Below, piece after piece: positions 8,215-17,593 of a stretch of 64,000 nucleotides of DNA. The notes below the pieces were generated by a model that was not told the origin of the DNA, searched no databases, and was given only the letters and a program-made list of their open reading frames with translations. The translations under genes were made by a program, and so were the position numbers. Source of the DNA: Bradyrhizobium sp. CCBAU 51765 (GTDB lineage Bacteria > Pseudomonadota > Alphaproteobacteria > Rhizobiales > Xanthobacteraceae); the NCBI RefSeq assembly GCF_015291725.1, contig NZ_CP030038.1:1539001-1603000 (forward strand). The letters are read 5' to 3'. Position 1 is the first letter of the stretch; each line of letters begins with the position of its first letter.

Positions 8215-9180
8215 ATGACCATCGATCTCACCCGCCGCACCCTGCTGCAACTCGCCGGTGCAACCTCGCTCGCGATGGCGGCTGCAGCCGCGGCGCGCGC
8301 CGAGGGCGTTCCTCAAGGCGGCGGGCCGACCTTTGCCAGCCGCACGCCGATGCGGGTCGGCATGGTGACGCTGCGGGTGAAGAATCTCGACAAGGTTGCG
8401 GACTACTACCGCGACGTGATCGGGCTTGCCGTGATGGAGCGTTCGGCGACCGCCGCGAAGTTCGGCACGGCCGGCATAGCGCTGCTGGCGCTGGAGGCCC
8501 GTCCCGATGCGGAAATCGAGCCGCGCAATGCCGCCGGCCTCTACCACACCGCCTTCCTGATGCCGACGCGAAAAGACCTCGCGCGCTGGCTGGTGCATGC
8601 CGCCTCGCATCGCGTGCCGCTGTCGGGTTTTGCCGATCACCTCGTCAGCGAGTCCGTCTATCTCGACGACCCCGAGGGCAACGGCATCGAGGTCTATGCC
8701 GACCGCGATCCCTCGCAATGGCAATGGAGCGAGGGCAGCGTCAAGATGGCGACCGACGAGCTCAACATCCCCGACCTGCTGTCGCTGACCAATCCACGCG
8801 TCGCCGACTATGCCAGGGCGCCGGACGGCTTGCGCGTCGGCCACATGCATCTGCGCGTCGGCGATCTCGCGCAGGCCGAGAGCTTCTATCACGGCACGAT
8901 CGGCCTTGATCCGACGCGCAAGCGCAGCGGCGCCGCGTTCCTGTCGTCGGGCCGTTATCACCATCACCTCGGCATGAATGTCTGGCAGAGCCAGGGCGCG
9001 GGCCGGCGCGACGATGCCACCACGGGCCTTGCATGGTTCTCGCTGGTGACGGCGAAGCAGGACATTCTCGCCGCACAGGAGGAGCGCTTGCGCAAGGGCG
9101 GTGCGCAGCTCACCACGCTTGCGAATGGTGTGGAGGCGATCGATCCATGGGGCACGCGGGTGCGGCTGCTCAAGGCGTGA
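8215..9180 (+). CDS. Tat-exported two-domain VOC (glyoxalase/extradiol dioxygenase-like) protein
   Basis: The 321-residue protein begins with a twin-arginine signal (LTRRTLLQLAG, then an Ala-rich stretch ending ARA). Two vicinal-oxygen-chelate domains follow, at about residues 43-160 and 205-320, as in CatE-type catechol 2,3-dioxygenases. Metal-ligand-like positions include HTAFLMP and GIEVYAD in the first domain and HMHLRVGD with YHHHLGM in the second; the usual His of the first strand is Thr (MVTLRV) and the last Glu of the second domain is replaced (GTRVRLL). A Tat signal on a VOC enzyme implies folding with metal in the cytosol and action in the periplasm. The substrate is unknown. Confidence 0.85.
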   Translation: MTIDLTRRTLLQLAGATSLAMAAAAAARAEGVPQGGGPTFASRTPMRVGMVTLRVKNLDKVADYYRDVIGLAVMERSATAAKFGTAGIALLALEARPDAEIEPRNAAGLYHTAFLMPTRKDLARWLVHAASHRVPLSGFADHLVSESVYLDDPEGNGIEVYADRDPSQWQWSEGSVKMATDELNIPDLLSLTNPRVADYARAPDGLRVGHMHLRVGDLAQAESFYHGTIGLDPTRKRSGAAFLSSGRYHHHLGMNVWQSQGAGRRDDATTGLAWFSLVTAKQDILAAQEERLRKGGAQLTTLANGVEAIDPWGTRVRLLKA

Positions 9181-9195
9181 TCGAAGACGGCAGCT

Positions 9196-10344
9196 TCAGC
9201 CTGCTGCGCGTTCGAGGCGGAGGTCCTCATCCGCCCACGCGCAACGGCTGCCTCCGGCACGTTTGGCTGCGTAGAGGGCGCGGTCGACCTGCTCGAGAAG
9301 CTGCGCCGTTGCACCGGCGGTTGCAGCGCCGGCGCTGACGAGAATTCCTGCGCTCGCGCCGATGCGGACCGGAATGTCGGTCAGCAGGAACGGGATTGAA
9401 AGATCGAGAATGGCCCGGCGCGCCAGGGCGAGCGCTTCCTCGCGGCCGTCTTCCCCGGCGGTAACCGGCTTGAGTATCATGAACTCGTCGCCGCCGAAGC
9501 GCGCGGCAAGTCCGGTCCCGCCGATGCAGGCCGACAGCCGCTCCGCCACCTGGCGCAACAGATCGTCGCCAACGTGATGGCCGTGACGATCGTTGACCGG
9601 CTTGAAGCCGTCGAGGTCGATGGCGATGATCGCGAAGTTTCCGAGCGTCTCCGCCAGCGCCTGGAAGAACGCGGCGCGGTTGGGCAGTCCCGTCAGGAAA
9701 TCGTGGGTCGCCTGGCGCGCCAGCCGGTGCTTTGCTTCGAGCCGCTCGACGAAGGCGGCGCTGAGATGTTTCGACGCTTCGCGCAATGTGAGCCAGAAGA
9801 ACACCAGCATGATCGCGCCGAGCTTGTAGGCGAACTCGGGATGCAGCAGGCCAGCCAGGATGGTCGGCATCAACAGCACCGCGGCGGTGGTCAGGATGAT
9901 CCAGGGTCGGATCGCCGCGCGCGAGACCATGCCGACGCAGAAGGACATCGAAAGGCCGAATGCGATCCAGGCGCCAGGTCCGTCGTCGAGCTGGAGCGCG
10001 CGGTAAGACAACATGCCCAGCGCAAGGCCGAAGGCGGACGCGCCGGCGCCGTAGAGCCCTTCCCAGCGGATCACGTCGGCATCGGAGAATTGCGCAGCGC
10101 GCGACTTGTAGCGGAACAGGGAGGCGATGCGGGCTGCGGCCGTGATGAAGATGAAGACCGAGATCACGGCATAGCCGGTATCGCCGCTCATCAGCGTCAG
10201 CGCGGCTGCGCCGGTCACCGACGTGACGCCAATGGCGGACACCTGCGGAAGCGACGTGTACAGGAGATCCACGAGTTCGCGCCGGATGCGCGGATCGGGA
10301 TGCAGGAATCTGGACAACATTGTCAGAGTCATGGCCGGCACCAT
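9196..10344 (-). CDS. Membrane-anchored diguanylate cyclase (GGDEF)
   Basis: The 382-residue protein has about six hydrophobic helices in its first 190 residues and a C-terminal GGDEF domain with an intact active-site motif (AARFGGDEFMIL) and substrate motif DHLT-like sequence HDFLTGLPNRAAF. It should make cyclic di-GMP from GTP at the inner membrane. The RxxD product-inhibition site normally a few residues before GGDEF is absent. No EAL domain is present. The start at 10344 is one choice; a second ATG lies four codons later. It is transcribed alone, convergent with the VOC gene. Confidence 0.93.
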   Translation of the reverse strand: MVPAMTLTMLSRFLHPDPRIRRELVDLLYTSLPQVSAIGVTSVTGAAALTLMSGDTGYAVISVFIFITAAARIASLFRYKSRAAQFSDADVIRWEGLYGAGASAFGLALGMLSYRALQLDDGPGAWIAFGLSMSFCVGMVSRAAIRPWIILTTAAVLLMPTILAGLLHPEFAYKLGAIMLVFFWLTLREASKHLSAAFVERLEAKHRLARQATHDFLTGLPNRAAFFQALAETLGNFAIIAIDLDGFKPVNDRHGHHVGDDLLRQVAERLSACIGGTGLAARFGGDEFMILKPVTAGEDGREEALALARRAILDLSIPFLLTDIPVRIGASAGILVSAGAATAGATAQLLEQVDRALYAAKRAGGSRCAWADEDLRLERAAG

Positions 10345-10506
10345 CCCTGCTTGTTCCTAATAAGGGGTAGGGAAGGGACACGGGATGATCGTTGCTGCGC
10401 AACGTCCTTAAAAAGTCGTCAATGCACAGGCTTGCTGGCGGTTTTGCACCGTGTTAGCAGCGATTGAGGCGCGCCATGGCGGCCTGATGTCCCGAATGCA
10501 CCTGAC

Positions 10507-11382
10507 ATGTCCGAATTCCACGGTGTCTTTCCCTATCTCGTCTCGCCCATCGATGCCGACGGCACGGTGCGGACCAGCGTGCTCGCAAAGCTCTGCGACG
10601 ACCTGATCGGCGCCGGCGTGCACGGCCTGACGCCGCTGGGCTCGACCGGAGAATTCGCCTATCTCAACGCCGAGCAACGCACGGCGATCGTGCAGACCAC
10701 GATCGAGGCCGCGCGGGGCCGCGTGCCCGTCGTTGCCGGCGTCGCCTCCACCTCGACGGCGGATGCGGTGGCGCAGGCAAGGACCTGCCAGGGGCTCGGC
10801 GCCGCTGGCATCCTGGCGATCCTGGAAGCCTATTTCCCACTCGCCGATGCCCAGGTCGAATCCTACTTCCGCGCCATCGCCGATGCCGTGGACATTCCCG
10901 TCGTCATCTACACTAACCCACAATTTCAGCGTTCCGATCTCACCCTCGACGTCATTGCGCGCCTCGCCGAACATCCGCGCATCGGCTACATCAAGGATGC
11001 CTCGACCAATACCGGCCGGCTGCTCTCGATCATGAACCGCTGCGGCGATGCCTTGCGGGTCTTCTCCGCCTCGGCCCATATCCCCGCCGCAGTGATGCTG
11101 ATCGGCGGCCGCGGCTGGATGGCGGGACCGGCCTGCATCATTCCGCGCCAGAGCGTCGCACTCTACGAGTTCTGCAAGGCCGGACGGTGGGACGAGGCCA
11201 TGGCGCTGCAGCGCCGGCTGTGGCGCATCAACGAAGCCTTCGCCCGCTTCAACCTCGCCGCTTGCATCAAGGCGGGGCTTTCGATCCAGGGCTACGACGT
11301 CGGCGATCCCGTCCCGCCGCAGGCGCCGCTCACGGCCGAGGCAAGGAAGGTCGTGGAAACGGCGCTGCGCGAGCTGACCTAG
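10507..11382 (+). CDS. Dihydrodipicolinate synthase (DapA) family aldolase/lyase
   Basis: The 291-residue TIM-barrel protein has the family signatures: GSTGEF (residues 45-50), Tyr135 in VIYTNP and the Schiff-base Lys163 in GYIKDAS. Members condense or cleave pyruvate-type keto acids; besides DapA they include N-acetylneuraminate lyase, 2-keto-3-deoxygluconate aldolase and 4-hydroxy-2-oxoglutarate aldolases. There are no lysine-pathway neighbours, so a catabolic aldolase is as likely as lysine synthesis. It is a single gene with its own promoter region. Confidence 0.9.
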   Translation: MSEFHGVFPYLVSPIDADGTVRTSVLAKLCDDLIGAGVHGLTPLGSTGEFAYLNAEQRTAIVQTTIEAARGRVPVVAGVASTSTADAVAQARTCQGLGAAGILAILEAYFPLADAQVESYFRAIADAVDIPVVIYTNPQFQRSDLTLDVIARLAEHPRIGYIKDASTNTGRLLSIMNRCGDALRVFSASAHIPAAVMLIGGRGWMAGPACIIPRQSVALYEFCKAGRWDEAMALQRRLWRINEAFARFNLAACIKAGLSIQGYDVGDPVPPQAPLTAEARKVVETALRELT

Positions 11383-11553
11383 CTGTTTGGCACGCGGCAA
11401 TATGCCCCGGCACCCGTGCATGAACCGGAAAAGCCCTTACCTGCTCAACCGGGAAACTTCCGTTCGTTTGCGACGTTGCTGCGTAAGCCGGATCTGTCAC
11501 CCCATGCATATGCATCCCAAGGCCGCATTCAGCACTGGAGACGGTGGTCACCG

Positions 11554-12645
11554 ATGAATCGTCGCTATGCGATTGCCGCGGCAGCCTTCGCCGCCCTGCT
11601 GCTTGCCGTCACTGCCGCGAAGATCCTGCATGTCCCCGTCCCATGGGCGGCGCCCTCCGCACGCGCGGTCGAGCAGCGCGGTCCGCTGTCCGATGGCGAA
11701 AAGGCGACCATCGAAATCTTCGAGCGCGTGTCTCCTTCGGTCGTCCAGGTGGCGGTGAAATCCGCGGCCAATCCTCTCATGGGCGAGGAAGGCCAGGGCG
11801 GCTCTTCCGGCACGGGATTCGTATGGGATCGCGACGGGCATCTCGTGACGAACAATCACGTCGTCGCCAGTGGCGGCGAGATCGCCGTGCGCTTTGCCTC
11901 GGGAGAGGTGGCCCAGGTCGACCTCGTCGGCACGGCTCCCAATTACGATCTTGCGGTGCTGCGGATCCGCAGCGTGCGCGAGCTTCCACCGCCGGTGGCT
12001 CTCGGCAGTTCGAGCGACCTGAAGGTCGGGCAATCCGCCTTCGCGATCGGCAATCCCTTCGGACTGGATCAATCGATGACGAGCGGCATTATCAGCGCGC
12101 TCAAGCGCAGGCTTCCGACCCATGGCGGCCGGGAGATTGCCAATGTCATTCAGACCGATGCCGCGATCAACCCCGGCAATTCGGGCGGACCGTTGCTCGA
12201 CTCTGCCGGCCGGCTGATCGGCGTCACGACGGCGATCATATCGCCCTCGGGTTCGAACGCCGGCATCGGCTTCGCGGTCCCGGTCGACGTCGTGAACCGG
12301 ATTGTGCCCGAGCTCATTCGCAACGGTCGCGTGCCGACACCTGGCATCGGCATCGTGGCCGCCGGCGAGGACGTTTCGACCCGGCTTGGCGTCGAAGGGG
12401 TGATCGTGGTGCGGACGGCCCCCGGCAGCCCTGCCGAGCGGGCGGGAATCCGCGGTGTCAATTTTTCGACTGGAGCGGTCGGAGACATCATCACCGCGGT
12501 CGAGGGCAAGCCGGTGCGTCGCCTCTCCGACCTGACCGATGCGCTCGAACAGGCCGGCGCTGGCAAGACCGTTCGCCTCACCGTCAAGCGGGGCTCGGAC
12601 ACCCGTGACGTGAATATGGGCATCATCGACATCGATAGGTCCTAG
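11554..12645 (+). CDS. HtrA/DegP-type periplasmic serine protease with one PDZ domain
   Basis: The 363-residue protein has an N-terminal membrane segment or signal anchor (RRYAIAAAAFAALLLAVTAA), a protease domain with complete triad His102 (VTNNHVV), Asp132 (YDLAVLRI) and Ser210 (GNSGGP), and a single C-terminal PDZ domain (about 265-355). One PDZ and an anchor make it DegS-like in architecture. It would act in the periplasm in protein quality control or regulated proteolysis. The frame is open upstream, but the ATG at 11554 gives a proper signal sequence. Compare the inactive relative at 7165-8031. Confidence 0.94.
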   Translation: MNRRYAIAAAAFAALLLAVTAAKILHVPVPWAAPSARAVEQRGPLSDGEKATIEIFERVSPSVVQVAVKSAANPLMGEEGQGGSSGTGFVWDRDGHLVTNNHVVASGGEIAVRFASGEVAQVDLVGTAPNYDLAVLRIRSVRELPPPVALGSSSDLKVGQSAFAIGNPFGLDQSMTSGIISALKRRLPTHGGREIANVIQTDAAINPGNSGGPLLDSAGRLIGVTTAIISPSGSNAGIGFAVPVDVVNRIVPELIRNGRVPTPGIGIVAAGEDVSTRLGVEGVIVVRTAPGSPAERAGIRGVNFSTGAVGDIITAVEGKPVRRLSDLTDALEQAGAGKTVRLTVKRGSDTRDVNMGIIDIDRS

Positions 12646-12771
12646 CCGGCCGATTCGCGCCAGCAAAGGGGCTCTGACGCGCATTGCAGATGTGCCAGGG
12701 CTCGGTTGTCTGGCCCGCAAAATCGGTTAAAACCGCCGCGGTCGTTTTCCGGATTTCGAGGACATAACGGA

Positions 12772-15093
12772 ATGAACATTCTTCCCGGCAATTTGCGTTT
12801 CGGAGCGGGCCAGCCCGTCAAGCGTTTGGAAGACCAGAGGCTGCTCACCGGGAAGGGACAGTTCATCGACGACAAGCCGGAGGACGGCGCGCTGTGGTTG
12901 CACGTGCTGCGTTCGCCGCACGCTCACGCGAAGATCGTCTCGATCGACACCAGCGCCGCGGCCGGAATGCCTGGCGTCACCGCAATCTACACCGGCGCCG
13001 ACCTCGTCAAGGACGACGTCGGCAGCATCCCGACACTCAACATCTTCAAGCGCCCCGACGGCAAGCCGATGACCGTGCCGCCGCGCCGGCTGCTGGCCCA
13101 CGAGATCGTGCGCTACGCCGGGGAGGCCGTGGCCGCAGTGGTGGCTTCATCGCGCGCGGAGGCGCAGAGCGCCGCCGAAGCGATCGCCGTCGAGTACGAC
13201 GTTCAGCCCGCGGTGGTCGATCCCGTCGAGGCCGTGAAGCCCGGCGCGCCCGTGGTGTGGCCGGAGGCGCCCGACAACATCGTCGGCGCCATGAGCTATG
13301 GCGATGCGGCCAAGGTGGACGAGGCTTTTGCCAAGGCGGCGCATACCGTCGAGCTCGATCTCGTCAGCCAGCGCCTCGTGCCTTCCGCGATGGAGCCCCG
13401 CTCGACCATTGCCGAGATCGACAAGAAAACAGGCCGTCTTCTGCTGCATGTGCAGTCGCAGACCCCTGCGTCGACCCGCGACGTGCTGGCGGAAGCCGTG
13501 CTGAAGCGTCCGAAGGACAGCGTCCGCGTGCTGGTCGGCGATATCGGCGGCGGCTTCGGCCAGAAGACCAACCTCTATCCGGAGGACGGCATCGTGGCCT
13601 ACGCCGCGACCAAGCTGAACAGGAAGATCCGCTGGCGCGGCGACCGCACCGACGAATTCGTCGGCGGCACCCATGGCCGCGATCTCACCTCCACGGCGGC
13701 TTTCGCGCTGGACGAGAAGGGCAAGGTGCTGGCCTATCGCGTCAAGTCGATCGGCTGCACCGGTGCGTACTCCTCGGGTGCGGCGAACATCATCCCGCTG
13801 GTGCTCGGGCCCTTCGTCCAGACCGGCGTCTACGATCTGCCGCTGGTGCATTTCGAGGTGAAGTCGGTGATGACGCACACCGCCCCGGTCGGCGCCTATC
13901 GTGGCGCGGGGCGCCCCGAGGCTGTCTTCATCGTCGAGCGCCTGTTCGACGCGGCCGCGCGAAAGATCGGCATGGATCCGCGCGCGATCCGCAAGGCCAA
14001 CTACATCAAGCCGGCGCAGCTGCCGTACACGAATGCGGCGGGCCAGGTTTACGATTCCGGCGCCTTCGCGCATATGCTCGATCGCGCCGTGAAGCTCGCC
14101 GACTGGGACGGCTTTGCCGCGCGCAAGAAGGCGGCGAAGAAGAAGGGCCTGCTCTACGGCCGCGGACTCACCTCCTACATCGAATGGACCGGCGGCCGCG
14201 CGCACACCGAAAAGGTCAGCCTGCACGCGACCTCGCAAGGGCGCGTCGTGCTGCATTCCGGCACCATGGCGATGGGGCAGGGCTTGCAGACCACCTACAC
14301 GCAGATGATCTCCGACACGCTCGGCATTCCCATGGACAAGATCGACGTGGTCCAGGGCGACACCGATCTCGCCATGGGCTTCGGCAGCGTCGGCTCGCGT
14401 TCGCTGTTCGTCGGCGGCACGGCGGTCGCGGTGTCCTCCAATGACCTGATCCAGAAGGCGCGCGAGAAGGCGGCTAACGTGCTCGAGACCTCGGTCGAGG
14501 ACATCGAGTACCAGGGCGGCATGCTCACCGTGGTCGGCACCGACCGCCGCATCAGCCTGTTCGATCTCGCCGAGAAGGAAAACGGCGCCAGGCTCAGCGT
14601 CGATTCCGAAGGTGAGGTCGACGGGCCGAGCTGGCCGAACGGCACCCATATCTGCGAGGTCGAGATCGACCCCGAGACCGGTGTGTCCAAGGTGGTGCGC
14701 TACACCACGGTCGACGATGTCGGCGTCGCCGTGAACCCGATGCTGGTGACGGGGCAGATCCACGGCGGCGTGGCGCAGGGCATCGGCCAGGCGCTGTACG
14801 AAGGCGTGTCCTACGATGCCGACGGCCAGCTCCTCACCGCCAGCTACCAGGACTACTGCATCCCGCGCGCCGACGACGTCCCGCCGATCGAGGTGACGCT
14901 GGACGATTCCGCGCCCTGCCGCACCAATCCGCTCGGCGCAAAAGGCTGCGGCGAATCCGGCGCCATCGGCGGCCCGCCCTGCGTCACCAACGGCGTGATG
15001 GACGCACTCGCCGAACTCGGCATCACCCAGCTCAACACGCCCCTGACGCCGCAGAAGATCTGGCAGGCGATCAGGGACGCGAAGGCGGGTTAG
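12772..15093 (+). CDS. Xanthine dehydrogenase/CoxL-family molybdopterin-binding large subunit (form II)
   Basis: The 773-residue protein is a molybdenum hydroxylase large subunit, from the N-terminal a/b hammerhead (QPVKRLEDQRLLTGKGQFID) to the C-terminal GAKGCGESGAIGGPP motif, where the active-site Glu lies. Its AYRGAGRPE motif is the form II (CoxL-like) variant, not the AYXCSFR loop of true CO dehydrogenase, so CO is probably not the substrate. No medium (FAD) or small (2Fe-2S) subunit gene is adjacent, which is unusual because these enzymes are normally three-subunit complexes. Partners may be encoded elsewhere. The ATG at 12772 gives the family start. Confidence 0.92.
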   Translation: MNILPGNLRFGAGQPVKRLEDQRLLTGKGQFIDDKPEDGALWLHVLRSPHAHAKIVSIDTSAAAGMPGVTAIYTGADLVKDDVGSIPTLNIFKRPDGKPMTVPPRRLLAHEIVRYAGEAVAAVVASSRAEAQSAAEAIAVEYDVQPAVVDPVEAVKPGAPVVWPEAPDNIVGAMSYGDAAKVDEAFAKAAHTVELDLVSQRLVPSAMEPRSTIAEIDKKTGRLLLHVQSQTPASTRDVLAEAVLKRPKDSVRVLVGDIGGGFGQKTNLYPEDGIVAYAATKLNRKIRWRGDRTDEFVGGTHGRDLTSTAAFALDEKGKVLAYRVKSIGCTGAYSSGAANIIPLVLGPFVQTGVYDLPLVHFEVKSVMTHTAPVGAYRGAGRPEAVFIVERLFDAAARKIGMDPRAIRKANYIKPAQLPYTNAAGQVYDSGAFAHMLDRAVKLADWDGFAARKKAAKKKGLLYGRGLTSYIEWTGGRAHTEKVSLHATSQGRVVLHSGTMAMGQGLQTTYTQMISDTLGIPMDKIDVVQGDTDLAMGFGSVGSRSLFVGGTAVAVSSNDLIQKAREKAANVLETSVEDIEYQGGMLTVVGTDRRISLFDLAEKENGARLSVDSEGEVDGPSWPNGTHICEVEIDPETGVSKVVRYTTVDDVGVAVNPMLVTGQIHGGVAQGIGQALYEGVSYDADGQLLTASYQDYCIPRADDVPPIEVTLDDSAPCRTNPLGAKGCGESGAIGGPPCVTNGVMDALAELGITQLNTPLTPQKIWQAIRDAKAG

Positions 15094-15099
15094 CACCGT

Positions 15100-15217
15100 C
15101 ATTGCGAGCCACCGGGTCCGCGCCAAGCGCGGCCCGATGACAGGCTCCGCGAAGCAATCCAGTCTTTCCGCGGAAAGATCCTGGATTGCTTCGTCGCAAG
15201 AGCTCCTCGCAAAGACG
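15100..15217 (+). repeat. Dispersed palindromic repeat, family A copy 2 (long variant)
   Basis: It shares the outer arms and the facing GAAGCAATCCAG arms of the copy at 4241-4322, but has an extra about 35-base block with its own hairpin (CCGCGCCAAGCGCGG) after the left end. It lies between the convergent coxL-like and acyl-CoA dehydrogenase genes. Confidence 0.9.
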
Positions 15218-15236
15218 GAGGAGAGAGCCGTAGCCC

Positions 15237-16433
15237 TTAAATCCCCAGCATCATCTTCGCGATGATGTCGCGCTGGATCTCCGACGTGCCGCCGAAGATG
15301 GTATAGGCGCGGCCGTTGAGATATTCCGGCATCACCGTCAGCATCTCCTCGGGCGTCGCCGGCTCGTGGTTGAGCTTGTAGAGCGGGCGCATCGGCTCGA
15401 CGGCGAGCGCGTCGTGGCCGATCACGTCGGCGCCCAGCCGCGTCACGGCCTGGCGGATCTCGCTGTTGCGCAGCTTCAGGATCGACGACACCGCGCCGGG
15501 ATTCTGCCCGGTCTGCAGCGCCGAGAGCACGCGCAGCTCGGTCATCTCCAGCGCGTCGATGTCGACCTCGACCTCGGAGATGCGCGTTGCGATGTCGGGG
15601 CTGTCGATGGCGCGGCCCGTGAGGTCGGACTCGGCGAGATCGGCGATCGCCTTCAATCCCTCGCGCAGCTTGGACGAGGCGATGCCCGCGCCGCGTTCGA
15701 ACTCGAGCAGATATTTGCCGTAGGTCCAGCCCTTGCCTTCCTCGCCGACGCGGTTGGCCACCGGCACGCGCACGTCGTCGAAGAATACCTGGTTGACCTC
15801 GTGGTCGCCGCCGATGGTCAGGATCGGGCGCGTGGTGATGCCCGGCGTCTTCATGTCGATCAGGATGAAGCTGATGCCGTCCTGCTGCCGCGAGCCGTCG
15901 CTGGTGCGCACCAGCGCGAACATGCGGTTGGCGTGGTGGGCGTGCGTGGTCCAGATCTTGGTGCCGTTGATGATATAGTCGTCGCCGTCGCGCACCGCGC
16001 GCGTCTTCAGGGACGACAGGTCGGAGCCGGAGCCGGGCTCGGAATAGCCCTGGCACCAGTAATCCTCGCCGGAGAGAATCCGCGGCAGGTAGAAGTTCTT
16101 CTGCTCCGGCGAGCCGAAGCCGATGATGACGGGCCCGACCATCTTCACGCCCATCACGTTGACGTTGGGCACGCCGGCGCGCGCGGATTCGGTCTCGAAG
16201 ATCCAGCGCTGTGCCGGCGTCCAGTCCGGCCCGCCATATTCGATCGGCCAGCCTGGCGCTCCCCAACCCTGGCGGTGCAACGCGCGCTGCCAGGCCATGC
16301 CGATGTCAGGGTCGGAGAACACCGAGGGCGTCAGCGCAGTCGCGCGCTTCATCTCGTCGGTGAGGTTCTTCGCAATGAAGCTGCGCACCTCACTCTGGAA
16401 AGCGCGCTCCTCGGCATTGAAACTGAGGTCCAT
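15237..16433 (-). CDS. Acyl-CoA dehydrogenase, large-subunit type
   Basis: The 398-residue flavoprotein has the ACAD plan: N-terminal helical domain (MDLSFNAEERAFQSEV), middle b-domain (CQGYSEPGSGSDLSSLKTRA, WTTHAHHA) and C-terminal domain ending in FGGTSEIQRDIIAKMMLG. It oxidises an acyl-CoA to the 2-enoyl-CoA using FAD, passing electrons to ETF. It is followed upstream on the same strand by a second, divergent ACAD 15 bases away, an arrangement typical of two-subunit dehydrogenases such as pimeloyl-CoA dehydrogenase PimCD. Together with the enoyl-CoA hydratase it forms a beta-oxidation-type operon. Confidence 0.94.
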   Translation of the reverse strand: MDLSFNAEERAFQSEVRSFIAKNLTDEMKRATALTPSVFSDPDIGMAWQRALHRQGWGAPGWPIEYGGPDWTPAQRWIFETESARAGVPNVNVMGVKMVGPVIIGFGSPEQKNFYLPRILSGEDYWCQGYSEPGSGSDLSSLKTRAVRDGDDYIINGTKIWTTHAHHANRMFALVRTSDGSRQQDGISFILIDMKTPGITTRPILTIGGDHEVNQVFFDDVRVPVANRVGEEGKGWTYGKYLLEFERGAGIASSKLREGLKAIADLAESDLTGRAIDSPDIATRISEVEVDIDALEMTELRVLSALQTGQNPGAVSSILKLRNSEIRQAVTRLGADVIGHDALAVEPMRPLYKLNHEPATPEEMLTVMPEYLNGRAYTIFGGTSEIQRDIIAKMMLGI

Positions 16434-16448
16434 GAGGCTCTCCCGGTG

Positions 16449-17588
16449 TCAGGCCCTGCGGCCGAGCTCGGCGTGGCGGGCATAATGGTGCGCGCTGCCG
16501 CCGAACAGCGTGTCGAAGGCGACGAGCCGCTTGAAATAGGCGCCGACCTCGAGTTCCTCGGTGACGCCCATGCCGCCATGGAGCTGGATCGACTGCTCGC
16601 CGACGAAGCGCGCGCATCTGCCGATCTTCGCTTTCGCGCCCGATGCAGCCCGGGCACGCTCGATCGGCGCAGCATCCACCTTCAGGGCGGCCCGCAGCGC
16701 CATCGAGCGGGCCTCGTCGACCTGCATCGCCATGTCGGCGAGGCGGTGGCGGATCACCTGGTTGGCGGAAAGCGGCCGGCCGAATTGCTTTCGGATCTTG
16801 GTGTATTCCAACGTCGTGTCCAGCAGCGTCTGCATGATGCCGACGGCTTCCGCACCCAATGCTGCCATGGCGCGGTCGACGGCCCATTCGATCGCAGGCA
16901 GAGCATCGCTGCCGTCACCGAGCAGCACGTCTTCCGGCAGATGCACGTCGAACAGCTCGATGTTGCAGGCACGTCCGCCGCCAAGACGCGGATAGTCGCT
17001 GATGACGAGGCCCGGCGTCGTCGCCTGCACGAGGAACAGGCCGATCCGCCCCGACGGCCCTCGGTGATCATGGATGTGCGCGGAGACGATGATCTGGTCG
17101 GCGGCATGTCCGTCGAGCACGGCGACCTTGCTGCCGGCAAGGCGCCAGCCTTGCGCTGTCTTGTTGGCGCTGGTCGTGACCTTGGCAAGATCGAACCGGG
17201 CCGCGCGCTCGGAATGCGCAAAGGCAAGCTTCAGTGATCCGTCCGCCACCTTGGGCAGGCTTGCCTGCCTCTGCTCGATGGTGCCGCATCTGGCGATCAG
17301 CGCCGCGCCTAGCACCGCGGTTGCGACATAAGGCTCCGACACCAGCCCGCGACCGAAGGCTTCCATCAAGATGCCGATCTCGACCGCGCCGCCGCCGAGC
17401 CCGCCGAACTCCTCGGGAAGCGGCAGCGCCAGCCAGCCGAGCTCGGCGAATTGCTTCCACACCGACGGGCTGAAGCCGAGCGGGTCGTTCGCCATCTTGC
17501 GGCGGTGATCGGCATCGTAGCTCTCGGCCACGAAGCGGTCCGCGCTTTCGCGCAGCAATCTTTGCTCGTCACTCAGATTGAGGTCCAT
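16449..17588 (-). CDS. Acyl-CoA dehydrogenase, small-subunit type
   Basis: The 379-residue ACAD has the N-terminal domain (MDLNLSDEQRLLRESADRF), central domain and C-terminal helices (LHGGMGVTEELEVGAYFKRL), but several flavin-contact motifs are less conserved than in the neighbour, such as FAHSERAARFD in place of the usual TEPxxGSD. It ends ALFDTLFGG-like, with no FGGTSEIQR tail. This fits a non-catalytic or partner subunit in a heteromer with the product of 15237-16433. The gene follows the enoyl-CoA hydratase gene after 5 bases. Confidence 0.9.
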   Translation of the reverse strand: MDLNLSDEQRLLRESADRFVAESYDADHRRKMANDPLGFSPSVWKQFAELGWLALPLPEEFGGLGGGAVEIGILMEAFGRGLVSEPYVATAVLGAALIARCGTIEQRQASLPKVADGSLKLAFAHSERAARFDLAKVTTSANKTAQGWRLAGSKVAVLDGHAADQIIVSAHIHDHRGPSGRIGLFLVQATTPGLVISDYPRLGGGRACNIELFDVHLPEDVLLGDGSDALPAIEWAVDRAMAALGAEAVGIMQTLLDTTLEYTKIRKQFGRPLSANQVIRHRLADMAMQVDEARSMALRAALKVDAAPIERARAASGAKAKIGRCARFVGEQSIQLHGGMGVTEELEVGAYFKRLVAFDTLFGGSAHHYARHAELGRRA

Positions 17589-17593
17589 CGCGT

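Noticed and set aside
13147..16266. Very long open frame (about 1039 codons) running antisense to the coxL-like gene and out of frame through an acyl-CoA dehydrogenase
   Set aside because: It covers two real genes with clear family motifs in other frames, and has the Arg/Ala/Gly-rich composition of shadow frames.
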